A stretch of DNA of 10,504 nucleotides from an uncultured Muribaculaceae bacterium (GCA_910576935.1 CAJTKG010000054.1:1-10504); one strand, 5' to 3'; numbered from the stretch's first letter, positions 1 to 7,791 are shown. Made by a program: numbers and translations. Notes: generated from the letters alone by a model not told the origin.

Positions 1-14
1 CACTTACGGACACG

Positions 15-40
15 AAAAAAGGGCCACTGAAAAGTGACCC
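15..40 (-). terminator. Rho-independent terminator of tRNA-Lys
   Basis: Read on the minus strand, an 8-bp stem (GGGTCACT pairing with AGTGGCCC, one G-U wobble) closes a 4-nt loop and is followed by six T residues. The wobble pairs only in minus-strand RNA; in plus-strand RNA the same position would be a C-A mismatch. That orientation agrees with the tRNA ending 5 bases upstream. Confidence 0.85.
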
Positions 41-45
41 TTTAG

Positions 46-118
46 TGATCCGCCTGGGGCTCGAACCCAGGACCCCAACATTAAAAGTGTTGTGCTCTAC
101 CAGCTGAGCTAGCGAATC
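46..118 (-). tRNA. tRNA-Lys (anticodon UUU)
   Basis: The minus strand folds into a complete 73-nt cloverleaf. It has a 7-bp acceptor stem (GATTCGC/GCGGATC, one G-U pair), a 4-bp D stem (GCTC/GAGC), a 5-bp anticodon stem (CAACA/TGTTG) and a 7-nt loop CTTTTAA with anticodon TTT. The variable loop is 5 nt, and the 5-bp T stem (CTGGG/CCCAG) closes a TTCGAGC loop. The discriminator base is A. The 3' CCA is not encoded, since the genomic bases after the discriminator are CT, so it must be added after transcription. The tRNA delivers lysine at AAA and AAG codons. A consensus promoter lies about 50 bp upstream and a terminator 5 bp downstream, so it looks like a single-gene unit, divergent from kup. 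Confidence 0.96.
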
Positions 119-170
119 TCCTTTGTTGCTCTGAGAGACTTGACGGTGTGTGTCGTTCTCAAAAGCGATG

Positions 171-202
171 CAAAGTTATGACTTTTTTTTATTCCATGCA
201 AA
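171..202 (-). promoter_or_regulatory. Bacteroidota-type promoter for tRNA-Lys
   Basis: On the minus strand, TTTG (202-199) is followed after exactly 20 bp by TAACTTTG (178-171). This is a full match to the Bacteroidota housekeeping consensus TTTG-N19-21-TAnnTTTG. Transcription would start near 164, giving a leader of about 45 nt before the tRNA 5' end. Confidence 0.8.
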
Positions 203-347
203 TCTTTATTGCAGTTTTTTTGTGATAATTTCAAGCTGATTTTTTAATGCCTTTTTATTCAGATTGTTGTCGGATGTAATGAAGAGCATATTTTTTGAAA
301 TTGTTTTTATATAAAAACTATGTGGGTGACGGATGTGTTTTTTCTTT
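203..347. other. Upstream region of kup, no clear promoter
   Basis: This AT-rich stretch lies between the tRNA-Lys promoter and kup. The best plus-strand promoter candidate is TTTG at 294-297 with TATGTGGG at 319-326 (spacer 21), but the -7 element matches only partly. I see no convincing hairpin or riboswitch. An ATG at 333 is in frame with kup and would add five residues (MCFFF). Confidence 0.4.
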
Positions 348-2306
348 ATGAAAAGCAATAGTTCATCACATCAGACTTCGTTGTCCCGAGTGACGCTATC
401 GGGGCTTATTGTGACTGTCGGCATTGTTTTCGGTGATATCGGTACGTCACCTTTGTATGTCATGAAGGCGATAGTAGGTGCTACGCCTGATTATGATGCC
501 GATTATATTATTGGTGCGATTTCATGTATCATATGGACGCTGACGCTACAGACAACAGTCAAATATGTTTTGCTTGCGCTCAGAGCCGACAACAATGGCG
601 AAGGCGGTATACTTGCATTGTTTTCGCTTTTGAAGTCTATGCGTAGACGATGGCTTTATGTTGTCGCAGCCATTGGTGCGGCCGCCCTTATTGCAGATGG
701 TGTCATCACACCGGCTATTACCGTGACTTCGGCTGTCGAAGGTTTGAGGCTGGTATTTCCTGAAATTGAAGTATTGCCCGTGGTTTTGGTCGTGATCTTG
801 TTGATTTTTATTATACAAAGTGCCGGAACCGGTAGGATAGGGCGTTGTTTCGGCCCGTTTATGTTAGTTTGGTTTTTGATGTTGGGTGTTTTCGGCGTAA
901 TGAATTTTGTTGCGTGTCCGGCAATGTTCAAGGCCTTTAATCCGTGGTATGCAGTCAGGCTTTTGGTGAGTTCACCGTCATGGTTCATGATTATGGGCGC
1001 TGTGTTTTTATGCACTACCGGTGCTGAGGCATTATACTCGGATATGGGCCATTGTGGTCGCCGTAACATCACGGTAAGTTGGATTTTTGTCAAGCTGATG
1101 CTGATATTGAACTATCTCGGGCAGGGTGCATGGCTTATCGGCCACGGCGGAGAGATGGCGCCGGATGTCAATCCGTTTTTTGCTATAATGCCACAAAGTT
1201 TTGTGTCTGTCGGTGTCGCGATGTCAGCCGGTGCGGCTGTAATAGCGAGCCAGGCGTTGTTGAGCGGGTCGTTCACGATATTTTCCGAGGCTATAAACCT
1301 CGATTTTTGGCCGAGAATGAAAATTAAATATCCGTCGGATGAGAAAGGGCAGATATATATACCTTCGGTAAATTTCTGTCTGCTTGCGGGATGCTTGCTT
1401 ACCGTAGTCATGTTTCGCGACTCAAGTCATATCGAAGCGGCATATGGCCTGGCCATAACAATTACCATGCTGATGACGACGGTGCTTTTGACTGTCTGGC
1501 TGCGATGCCGCGGTGTCAATGTCGTGTTATGCGGTGCGTTCGCTGTTTGTTTCTTTGTTATTGAAGGTTTGTTTTTTGTTGCCAACATGTTTAAGTTCGC
1601 ACATGGCGGCTGGTTTACAGTGTTGTTGGCAGGTGTCGTCGCGGCGGTGATGATTATCTGGTTTAAAGCAACAAAACTGAGAGGGTCTTATATCGAATAT
1701 CGAAAGACAGCAGGCAGTTATGCACTTATAAGCTCAATCAAGGCCGACGCCGACATCCCTAAGTATGCGTCTAATCTCATTTATTTCAGTCGTTCGCCAA
1801 ATAATGATATGATAGAAAGCAAACTTATCTATTCAATAGTCAACAAGCGTCCGAAACGTGCCGACCATTATTGGTTTATCCATCTCGAGCATGTCGATTG
1901 TCCCGATACACTCGAATATTCGGTCGAGATTGCAGTGCCCGAGACTATCTATCATGTCACTATGCGACTCGGTTTCAGGGTCGAGCCAAAAATCAGTGTC
2001 TATCTAAGGCAGATTGTAGAGGATCTTGTGGCATCCGGAGATCTTGATCTCACCAGCAGCTATCCGTCGCTTAAGAGAGAAGGTATTCCCGGCGACTTCC
2101 GTTTTATCATCATACACAGACTCTTCTCGCCGACGAGCAGCTGTAGCCTCGGTTCGGCGACGATGATGTATCTCCATCAACTGCTACGACATATTGGCAT
2201 TGATGATCGGCAAGCTATGGGACTTGATACAAGTGTCGTAACCAACGAGACTGTGCCGCTTATAATAAATACAGTCCCCGGACGTCGTATTGTACGCTCC
2301 GAATGA
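348..2306 (+). CDS. kup: Kup-family low-affinity potassium uptake protein
   Basis: This is a KUP/HAK/KT-family transporter of the inner membrane, which in characterised members imports K+ with H+. The family signature GDIGTSPLY is at residues 29-37. GEGGILAL is at about 84-91, and the conserved stretch around DGVITPAIT lies at about 117-125. About twelve hydrophobic segments fill residues 15-440, followed by a soluble C-terminal domain of about 200 residues, as usual for the family. At 652 residues the protein is of normal length. I chose the ATG at 348, giving MKSNSSSH, because related proteins have short N-termini. The ATG at 333 is possible but adds a hydrophobic MCFFF leader. Neither has a clear ribosome binding site. 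A chloride-transport gene follows 77 bp downstream with no convincing terminator between, so the two may be co-transcribed. Confidence 0.95.
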   Translation: MKSNSSSHQTSLSRVTLSGLIVTVGIVFGDIGTSPLYVMKAIVGATPDYDADYIIGAISCIIWTLTLQTTVKYVLLALRADNNGEGGILALFSLLKSMRRRWLYVVAAIGAAALIADGVITPAITVTSAVEGLRLVFPEIEVLPVVLVVILLIFIIQSAGTGRIGRCFGPFMLVWFLMLGVFGVMNFVACPAMFKAFNPWYAVRLLVSSPSWFMIMGAVFLCTTGAEALYSDMGHCGRRNITVSWIFVKLMLILNYLGQGAWLIGHGGEMAPDVNPFFAIMPQSFVSVGVAMSAGAAVIASQALLSGSFTIFSEAINLDFWPRMKIKYPSDEKGQIYIPSVNFCLLAGCLLTVVMFRDSSHIEAAYGLAITITMLMTTVLLTVWLRCRGVNVVLCGAFAVCFFVIEGLFFVANMFKFAHGGWFTVLLAGVVAAVMIIWFKATKLRGSYIEYRKTAGSYALISSIKADADIPKYASNLIYFSRSPNNDMIESKLIYSIVNKRPKRADHYWFIHLEHVDCPDTLEYSVEIAVPETIYHVTMRLGFRVEPKISVYLRQIVEDLVASGDLDLTSSYPSLKREGIPGDFRFIIIHRLFSPTSSCSLGSATMMYLHQLLRHIGIDDRQAMGLDTSVVTNETVPLIINTVPGRRIVRSE

Positions 2307-2383
2307 TATGGCCGTGAATTCCATGTGTTGCGTGACTAAACCAATGCTTCTTATCGGTTGTTTTTATTGAAATACGAGAGATA

Positions 2384-3793
2384 ATGATTGTTAACCGGGA
2401 ACCAAAACCCAATGGCAGGCAGAAAAAAAAGAGCAGGATGGTTCGATTGCTTGCCGTCAGCCGCAGATATATGAGCGAGCGCACGCTTGTGATGATTATG
2501 GCTGTTGCTATTGGTCTGCTCGCCGGCCTTGCGGCATATGCGCTTAAATTTATGGTCAGATATGTCTCCGATCATATCCTTGGCACACTCTCGTTGCCCG
2601 GTTTCAGTTGGCTTTATTTGTTTGTTCCCGTCACCGGCATAATGCTGACAGTCATCTATCAGCATTATATCTTGGGCAAAGATATCGGTCAGGGAGTCAA
2701 ACGCATGATTTCAAAAATAGCGAGTCGCGATTATCATATAGACCGTGACATCACTTATGCGCCTTTGTTTGCAAGCACGTTGACACTTGGCTTTGGCGGT
2801 TCTGCGGGCAGCGAAGGCCCTATCGGTTATGCCGGCGGGGCCATTGGGAGTAATCTGGCACGTTTTTTCAGGTTGCGGCCCGATCTGGTGCGTGCTATGA
2901 TCGGCATTGGCGCCGGCGCTGGCATCGCCGGTATATTTAAGGCTCCGATGGGAGGGGTGCTTTTCACACTCGAGGTTATGAGGATGAACCTTAGTGCTTC
3001 GCTGGTCTTGGCTTTGTTGCTTGCAGCCGTCATAGCCGCGGGTACGGCGTTCATTCTGTCGGGATATACACCTGATGTGGTATTTTCCTCCGTCGAACAA
3101 GCAGGTGAGGTCAATCTTTTGTATGTAGCTGTTTTTGGCATCCTTTGTGGCATATATTCATTATATTATAGCGGCGTGATGAACATGATGCGGCAGTTTT
3201 ACGGTCGCATTCCGGCCTTCTGGAGTCGGGGATTATTGTCGGGCGCTATATTGTCTGTGCTGGTTTTTGCGTTTCCCGCTCTTTATGGCGACGGTTACGG
3301 TGTAATTAGCCGTGTGCTTTCAGACGATGGGACGGCTGTGGCCCAAAGCGCCTTCAGTGTGTCAGATACTTCGGCAGATGTAATGATTATACTTATTTCA
3401 GGTCTCGTTCTTCTGGTAAAAGCTTTCGCGACATCTTCGAGCAACAGCGGCGGTGGTGTGGCAGGTGATTTTGCTCCGACTCTGTTTGCCGGATGCGTGG
3501 CAGGTGTCTTCTTCACGTCGGTCGTGAGCTATTGCTTTGGCATAGACCTGCCGGTGTCTGACTATGCGTTCATAGGCATGGCAGCCGTTATGGCCGGAGT
3601 GATACGGGCGCCGTTTATGGCGGCGTTCATTGTCGTGGAAATAACGTTCGACCTGTCGCTTGTCGTGCCGATGGCCCTCGGGGTGGCGCTGTCGTTTGGC
3701 GTCGTGAGGACCAGGACGGTTATAGATTTTTACGGCCGTCGCCGACGTTGGAGTGTCATTGAATATATAAGGCAGAAAATACTGAAAAAATGA
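2384..3793 (+). CDS. CLC-family chloride channel/transporter (ClcA/EriC-like)
   Basis: This 469-residue membrane protein is of the voltage-gated chloride channel (CLC) family. The anion-pathway motif appears as GSEGP at residues 142-146, which keeps the gating glutamate (E144). It is followed by the GIGAGAGIAGIFKAP helix start (174-188), GGGVAGDFAPTLFAG (356-370) and GVIRAPF (405-411). There is no CBS domain after the membrane part; the protein ends in a basic tail (GRRRRW...KILKK). In the E. coli exchanger the proton-relay residue E203 follows E202. Here the equivalent pair reads E197-V198, so the proton glutamate is replaced by valine, as in channel-type CLCs. The first selectivity motif (usually GSGIP) reads GQGVK at 102-106. 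Transport of Cl- is inferred from the family. Whether it is a channel or an exchanger is open. It follows kup by 77 bp. Confidence 0.92.
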   Translation: MIVNREPKPNGRQKKKSRMVRLLAVSRRYMSERTLVMIMAVAIGLLAGLAAYALKFMVRYVSDHILGTLSLPGFSWLYLFVPVTGIMLTVIYQHYILGKDIGQGVKRMISKIASRDYHIDRDITYAPLFASTLTLGFGGSAGSEGPIGYAGGAIGSNLARFFRLRPDLVRAMIGIGAGAGIAGIFKAPMGGVLFTLEVMRMNLSASLVLALLLAAVIAAGTAFILSGYTPDVVFSSVEQAGEVNLLYVAVFGILCGIYSLYYSGVMNMMRQFYGRIPAFWSRGLLSGAILSVLVFAFPALYGDGYGVISRVLSDDGTAVAQSAFSVSDTSADVMIILISGLVLLVKAFATSSSNSGGGVAGDFAPTLFAGCVAGVFFTSVVSYCFGIDLPVSDYAFIGMAAVMAGVIRAPFMAAFIVVEITFDLSLVVPMALGVALSFGVVRTRTVIDFYGRRRRWSVIEYIRQKILKK

Positions 3794-3815
3794 CTCATCC
3801 ATTATTATTTTTTTG

Positions 3816-3823
3816 TAATTTTG
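3816..3823 (+). promoter_or_regulatory. Probable -7 element upstream of pheS
   Basis: TAATTTTG matches the Bacteroidota -7 consensus TAnnTTTG exactly and lies about 40 bp before the pheS ATG. No good -33 TTTG is visible at the expected distance, so the promoter is only partly supported. It sits about 23 bp after the CLC gene stop, suggesting that pheS starts its own transcript. Confidence 0.55.
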
Positions 3824-3862
3824 CCACAGAAAAAATAATAAAATGATATTCATCGACATAGC

Positions 3863-4882
3863 ATGTTAGACAAAATCAATAATCTCAAGGCCGAAATCGA
3901 AACTTTGGCCGCCGCCACACCCGAAGAAGTCGAGCAACTCCGCATCAAATATCTGAGTAAAAAAGGTCTCGTCAATCAGCTGATGGCCGATTTTCGCCTC
4001 GTTCCGGCTGAAAGCAAGCGCGAGGTAGGTCAAGCCATCAATGATCTTAAAAACAGCGCTATAGATAAAATAAATTTATTGAGAGACAGTCTCGGTTCTA
4101 AAAGAGAAGATCTCAGCGGTCTTGATCTTACCCGCACACCGTCGGATATCAGGCTCGGCACACGCCATCCGCTGTCGCTTGTCAAGGAAGAAATCATCGC
4201 GATATTCCGTCGGCTCGGTTTTACCATAGCCGAAGGCCCGGAGATTGAAGACGACTGGCATGTATTCTCGTCGTTGAACTTCGCCGAAGACCATCCAGCA
4301 CGCGACATGCAGGACACATTTTTTATACAGCGTAACCCCGATGTGCTTCTGCGTACGCATACATCCTCGGTGCAGTCACGTGTGATGGAAAACAGCCGCC
4401 CGCCGATCCGCATTATCTGCCCCGGACGTGTCTACCGCAACGAGGCCATATCGGCCCGGGCCCATTGCTTCTTCCATCAGGTCGAAGCGCTTTATGTCGA
4501 CCGCAACGTCTCATTTGCCGACCTGCGTCAGACGCTGCTATACTTTGCCCGCGAGATGTTCGGCCCCGCGACAAAAATACGCCTGCGCCCAAGCTACTTC
4601 CCCTTCACCGAACCCTCTGCCGAGATGGATATCAGCTGTAACCTCTGCGGCGGCAAAGGTTGTTCGTTCTGCAAGGGTACGGGATGGGTCGAGATTCTCG
4701 GTTGCGGCATGGTAGACCCCAACGTGCTTGAAGCCTGCGGCATAGACTCAAAAGAATACACGGGTTTCGCCCTCGGCATGGGCGTCGAGCGCATTACCAA
4801 TCTCAAATATCAGGTCAAGGACCTGCGCATGTTCTCTGAGAACGACGTGCGCTTCCTCGATGAATTTACTTCGGCTCACTGA
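3863..4882 (+). CDS. pheS: Phenylalanine--tRNA ligase alpha subunit
   Basis: This is the catalytic subunit of phenylalanyl-tRNA synthetase, a class II enzyme that works as an alpha2-beta2 complex in the cytoplasm and charges tRNA-Phe. The N-terminal 80 residues form the helical tRNA-binding arm. The catalytic core follows, with GPEIEDDWHVFSSLN at about 125-139, motif 2 around FHQVEALYVD (204-213) and motif 3 GMGVERI (305-311). Between the SYFPFTEPSAE segment and GWVEILGCGMV lies a four-cysteine insertion (C259, C262, C267, C270; spacing CX2C-X4-CX2C). It resembles a zinc knuckle and, as I recall, occurs in PheS of Bacteroidota and some other phyla but not in E. coli. At 339 residues it is full length. 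The beta subunit (pheT) is not in this window. The stop lies next to the start of nth. Confidence 0.97.
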   Translation: MLDKINNLKAEIETLAAATPEEVEQLRIKYLSKKGLVNQLMADFRLVPAESKREVGQAINDLKNSAIDKINLLRDSLGSKREDLSGLDLTRTPSDIRLGTRHPLSLVKEEIIAIFRRLGFTIAEGPEIEDDWHVFSSLNFAEDHPARDMQDTFFIQRNPDVLLRTHTSSVQSRVMENSRPPIRIICPGRVYRNEAISARAHCFFHQVEALYVDRNVSFADLRQTLLYFAREMFGPATKIRLRPSYFPFTEPSAEMDISCNLCGGKGCSFCKGTGWVEILGCGMVDPNVLEACGIDSKEYTGFALGMGVERITNLKYQVKDLRMFSENDVRFLDEFTSAH

Positions 4883-5540
4883 CGTGACCACGGCAGAGCG
4901 CTACAACAGGGTCATCGACTTTTTTGAAAAGGAGATGCCCTCACCGCAGACAGAGCTGCACTACGACAACGCCTATCAGTTGCTCGTGGCGGTGATTCTG
5001 TCGGCCCAGTGCACCGACAAACGCGTCAACATGATCACGCCGCCGTTGTTCGAGCGCTACCCTACTGCCGACGATCTTGCCCGGGCCTCACAGGATGATG
5101 TCTTCGATCTGATACGATCGTGTTCATACCCCAATAACAAGTCCAAGGCTTTGGTCGCCATGGCGCGTATGCTCACCGAACGCTTCGGTGGTGAAGTGCC
5201 GTCAGACATCGACAGCCTTATGGAGCTGCCCGGGGTAGGGCGCAAGACAGCCAACGTAATTCTCTCTGTTGTCTACGACCGCCCCGCGATGGCCGTCGAC
5301 ACACATGTCTTTCGTGTGGCCGAGCGCATCGGGCTCACACATGGCAGTAAAACGCCCTTTGAAACCGAGAAAAAACTTGTCAGAAATATCCCCGAAGACA
5401 AAATCGCCCGTGCTCATCACTGGCTGATACTCCACGGACGCTATATCTGCAAAGCGCGCAAGCCCCTTTGCGATCAGTGTGGAGTCACGGCCTACTGCCG
5501 TTATTTCGTCGAACAAAGCAAGAAAAAGACCACAAAATAA
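4860..5540 (+). CDS. nth: Endonuclease III (DNA glycosylase/AP lyase)
   Basis: This base-excision repair enzyme removes oxidised pyrimidines and nicks at abasic sites. The helix-hairpin-helix motif LPGVGRKTANVIL lies at about residues 123-135 and holds the catalytic lysine. The catalytic aspartate is in AVDTHVFR, about 18 residues later. The C-terminus carries the four-cysteine [4Fe-4S] loop with the classic spacing CX6CX2CX5C (CKARKPLC, DQC, GVTAYC). The ATG at 4860 overlaps pheS by 23 bp. An in-frame GTG at 4884, one base after the pheS stop, would give VTTAERY..., which lines up better with Bacteroides Nth proteins as I remember them (short leader before ERY). The true start may therefore be 4884. 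It is translationally close to pheS and to the next gene, so co-expression is likely. Confidence 0.95.
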   Translation: MNLLRLTDVTTAERYNRVIDFFEKEMPSPQTELHYDNAYQLLVAVILSAQCTDKRVNMITPPLFERYPTADDLARASQDDVFDLIRSCSYPNNKSKALVAMARMLTERFGGEVPSDIDSLMELPGVGRKTANVILSVVYDRPAMAVDTHVFRVAERIGLTHGSKTPFETEKKLVRNIPEDKIARAHHWLILHGRYICKARKPLCDQCGVTAYCRYFVEQSKKKTTK

Positions 5541-5546
5541 ACCTCA

Positions 5547-6197
5547 ATGATAGAAAGCCTGTCGTTCGACAAACAATTTATAGACGTCATCGAAGTACTT
5601 GGCACCATAGCTTTTGCCATCTCCGGCATAAGGCTGGCGGCAGCTAAAAACTTCGACTGGTTCGGTGCATATGTCGTCGGTCTCGTGACGGCTATCGGGG
5701 GCGGTACGTTGCGCGATGTCCTCCTTGACATCCCCGTTTTCTGGATGCTGTCATACCGTTATCTCGCGGTTACAGGCATCTCGCTTGTCGCCGTCATAAT
5801 ATTCAGGCAATTTCTTGTCAAGGGTATGCGCACACTCTTTCTTTTCGATGCCATCGGTCTGGCGCTGTTTGTCGTCGTCGGCATACAGAAAACACTTTTT
5901 GCAGGCTATCCCATGTGGGTCGCCGTCGTCATGGGCATCATCACCGGTTCATTCGGCGGCATCACCCGTGATATCCTCATTAATGAAGTGCCGCTGTTTT
6001 TCAGGAAAGATATCTATGCCACGGCTTGCCTTGCCGGCGGTGTGATATATTGGTTGCTGTCGTGGCCCGGAGTGCCGCTTTGGGTGCCTCAGGGCGGATG
6101 TGCCGTCGTGATCGTCGGCCTGCGTGTGCTCGCCGTCCATTACAACTGGTCGCTGCCGATATTGAAGGTCGACGAAAAATCACTCCCCGACGAATGA
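5547..6197 (+). CDS. TRIC/YicG family (UPF0126) cation channel protein
   Basis: This is a small seven-helix membrane protein of the trimeric intracellular cation (TRIC) channel family, formerly UPF0126 (E. coli YicG). Two homologous three-helix repeats are visible. The first contains AIGGGTLRDVLL (about 49-60) and the second GSFGGITRDILINEVP (about 134-149). The glycine-rich kinks with a following Arg-Asp are the family hallmark and line the ion path in solved prokaryotic TRIC structures. A final hydrophobic segment spans about 180-197, and the last 15 residues are polar. It starts 6 bp after nth and its stop overlaps the start of the next gene (ATGA), so it is in the same operon. Potassium conductance is known for some homologues; the role here is inferred. 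Confidence 0.9.
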   Translation: MIESLSFDKQFIDVIEVLGTIAFAISGIRLAAAKNFDWFGAYVVGLVTAIGGGTLRDVLLDIPVFWMLSYRYLAVTGISLVAVIIFRQFLVKGMRTLFLFDAIGLALFVVVGIQKTLFAGYPMWVAVVMGIITGSFGGITRDILINEVPLFFRKDIYATACLAGGVIYWLLSWPGVPLWVPQGGCAVVIVGLRVLAVHYNWSLPILKVDEKSLPDE

Positions 6198-6631
6198 ACG
6201 GCATCAGCAATCTGTCGACAGATCATAAAATGATGCAGTTTGTAAAATACTGCATCGTCGGAGCGCTCAACACAATAGTGTGCCTCGGTGTTATATTTGT
6301 CTGCAAATCTTTGCTCGGCGTCAATCCTTATGTGTCAAACATATCCGGTTATGCGGCCGGTCTGATCAATTCGTTCCTGTGGAACAAACAATGGGTCTTC
6401 AAGACCCGAGGACGATACAGACGCGAGGCCATGCGTTTTCTTGCCGGCTTTGCCGTCTGCTATCTCATGCAGCTCTCGGTTGTCTTTGTGCTCAATACAT
6501 CGCCCTTCGGCCGGTTTGAAGTCGATATACTCGGTTTTGTCCTCTCGGGCTATGGCATCGCGACCTTGCTTGGCAATGTAGTCTATACACTTGCCAATTA
6601 CATCTATAACCGTCTTGTGACATTTCGTTGA
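6194..6631 (+). CDS. GtrA-family membrane protein
   Basis: This 145-residue protein has four predicted membrane helices (about 17-40, 48-66, 80-100 and 112-138) and fits the GtrA family. The loop between helices 2 and 3 has the family pattern NSFLWNKQWVFK (59-70), and the C-terminus has NYIYNRLVTF (135-144). GtrA proteins are thought to help move or use lipid-linked sugars in surface polysaccharide or lipid decoration, often beside a glycosyltransferase. None is seen here, so the substrate is unknown. I chose the ATG at 6194, which overlaps the upstream stop codon as ATGA. The open frame continues upstream to 6026, but that part overlaps the TRIC gene and encodes arginine-rich, non-family sequence. 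In-frame ATGs at 6230 and 6233 (MMQFVKY) are possible later starts. Confidence 0.9.
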   Translation: MNGISNLSTDHKMMQFVKYCIVGALNTIVCLGVIFVCKSLLGVNPYVSNISGYAAGLINSFLWNKQWVFKTRGRYRREAMRFLAGFAVCYLMQLSVVFVLNTSPFGRFEVDILGFVLSGYGIATLLGNVVYTLANYIYNRLVTFR

Positions 6632-6635
6632 CTTA

Positions 6636-6660
6636 TCGATAAAAACAGCCCTTTTGTCGA
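6636..6660. repeat. 9-bp inverted repeat between gtrA gene and kinase promoter
   Basis: TCGATAAAA (6636-6644) pairs with TTTTGTCGA (6652-6660) around a 7-nt loop, with one T-G wobble. It begins 4 bp after the GtrA stop and ends 5 bp before the -33 box of the next promoter. No T tract follows, so it is not a standard terminator. It could be an mRNA 3' stem or an operator. Confidence 0.5.
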
Positions 6661-6665
6661 GAAGA

Positions 6666-6697
6666 TTTGCGTTCTGAAAACCTAAGAATTATATTTG
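6666..6697 (+). promoter_or_regulatory. Consensus promoter of the LytS/LytTR operon
   Basis: TTTG (6666-6669), a 20-bp spacer and TATATTTG (6690-6697) match the Bacteroidota consensus at every fixed position. Transcription would start at about 6704, some 14 nt before the ATG at 6718. The promoter rules out the upstream TTG at 6667 as a start codon for the kinase, because that codon lies inside the -33 box. Confidence 0.8.
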
Positions 6698-6717
6698 CAG
6701 ACCAATCAGTTCATCCT

Positions 6718-7791
6718 ATGAATTTTATCGACGACGAAACAACGAGAGGTGCCGGTCTCACCAGGTTTATATCACATCTTATTGTGATATCGATGCTTTT
6801 TATACTGCCCGAGTTTATAATGAATTTCACCGTTCCACACCGAAGCGCCGGAGTGCCTTGGCTTTTCTACCTTAAATCGGCGGTGTTTATATTTGTCTTT
6901 TACATAAACTATTATTTTATAATAGACCGTACACTTGCCAGACGTTCAGGCTTCTGGCGTTTCCTTGTGTGCAATCTTATCGTGTTGGTGGCAGCGATTT
7001 TGATCAGCCGGTTGATCTGGGATTGGTTCGCTCAGGCACCGAGTCCCGAGCAATTGGCCAAACGGGCCGCCAATCCGGCTAAATATCGTCTCAGATTACT
7101 GACATATATACTTCGCGATGCAGTCATGATAGTGCTGACCGTCGCTTTGGCCGTCGCCCTATGGTTTACAGACAGATGGCGGGCACTCGAGCGACGCCGT
7201 AAAGACCTCGTCGCCGAACGCCGCGAATCGGAGCTGAAGAATCTTAAAAGCCAGCTGAATCCTCATTTCCTTTTCAATACGCTCAACTCTATCTATGCCC
7301 TTATTGAAATGTCGCCCGACGAAGCCCGCGATGCCGTCCACCGACTGTCGCAGTTGCTCAGACATGTCCTTTATGAAGATAGAGACAAGGTTGCGTTGAG
7401 CCGAGAGGTCGAATTTGTTAGAAACTATATCTCACTTATGGAATTGCGCCTTGGCTCCGACCGTGTAGAGACCGATATCGACATCGTCGGCCACGAGAAT
7501 ATTCAGGTTGCCCCCCTGCTGTTTATCGTACCCGTCGAGAATGCGTTCAAGCATGGCAATACGGCCGATCGCAACGACAAGATATCTATAACCGTAAAAG
7601 CGACAGACAATAGTGTCGAGTGTCTGACCGTCAACCGTTTCAGGGCAGATACCGTCGTAGACAAAGGCGGAGGTATAGGCATTGCGAATCTGCGCCGCAG
7701 ACTTCATCTTATCTATGGCGACCGTGCTTCATTGTCGACCATTGTCAGCGACGACACTTATACAGCCCGACTGACCATATACTACAAATAA
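6718..7791 (+). CDS. LytS/YehU-type sensor histidine kinase
   Basis: This 357-residue inner-membrane sensor kinase should phosphorylate the LytTR regulator encoded 5 bp downstream. Four hydrophobic helices (about 17-37, 50-70, 82-100 and 132-150) make up the sensor part; there is no large periplasmic domain. A short charged coiled-coil-like stretch (152-175) leads to the His_kinase box SQLNPHFLFNTLNSI (178-192) with the phospho-acceptor H183. The ATPase domain shows the N box PVENAFKHG (272-280) and the G box GGGIGIANLRRRL (317-329). An upstream TTG at 6667 is in frame but sits in the promoter, so I chose the ATG at 6718. The signal is unknown; in this family it can be membrane state, a small ligand or a peptide. 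Confidence 0.93.
   Translation: MNFIDDETTRGAGLTRFISHLIVISMLFILPEFIMNFTVPHRSAGVPWLFYLKSAVFIFVFYINYYFIIDRTLARRSGFWRFLVCNLIVLVAAILISRLIWDWFAQAPSPEQLAKRAANPAKYRLRLLTYILRDAVMIVLTVALAVALWFTDRWRALERRRKDLVAERRESELKNLKSQLNPHFLFNTLNSIYALIEMSPDEARDAVHRLSQLLRHVLYEDRDKVALSREVEFVRNYISLMELRLGSDRVETDIDIVGHENIQVAPLLFIVPVENAFKHGNTADRNDKISITVKATDNSVECLTVNRFRADTVVDKGGGIGIANLRRRLHLIYGDRASLSTIVSDDTYTARLTIYYK

Noticed and set aside
203..347. Riboswitch (for example c-di-AMP type) upstream of kup
   Set aside because: No conserved core or nested stems are visible in this AT-rich leader.
546..1411. Minus-strand ORFs inside kup and similar antisense ORFs in other genes
   Set aside because: They are shadows of well-supported plus-strand genes and show no recognisable protein family.
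2307..2383. Terminator between kup and the CLC gene
   Set aside because: Only a 4-bp AACC/GGTT pairing before a T-rich run can be drawn, too weak to call.
6026..6193. Upstream extension of the GtrA ORF
   Set aside because: It overlaps the TRIC gene and is arginine-rich shadow sequence; the family match begins after the ATG at 6194.
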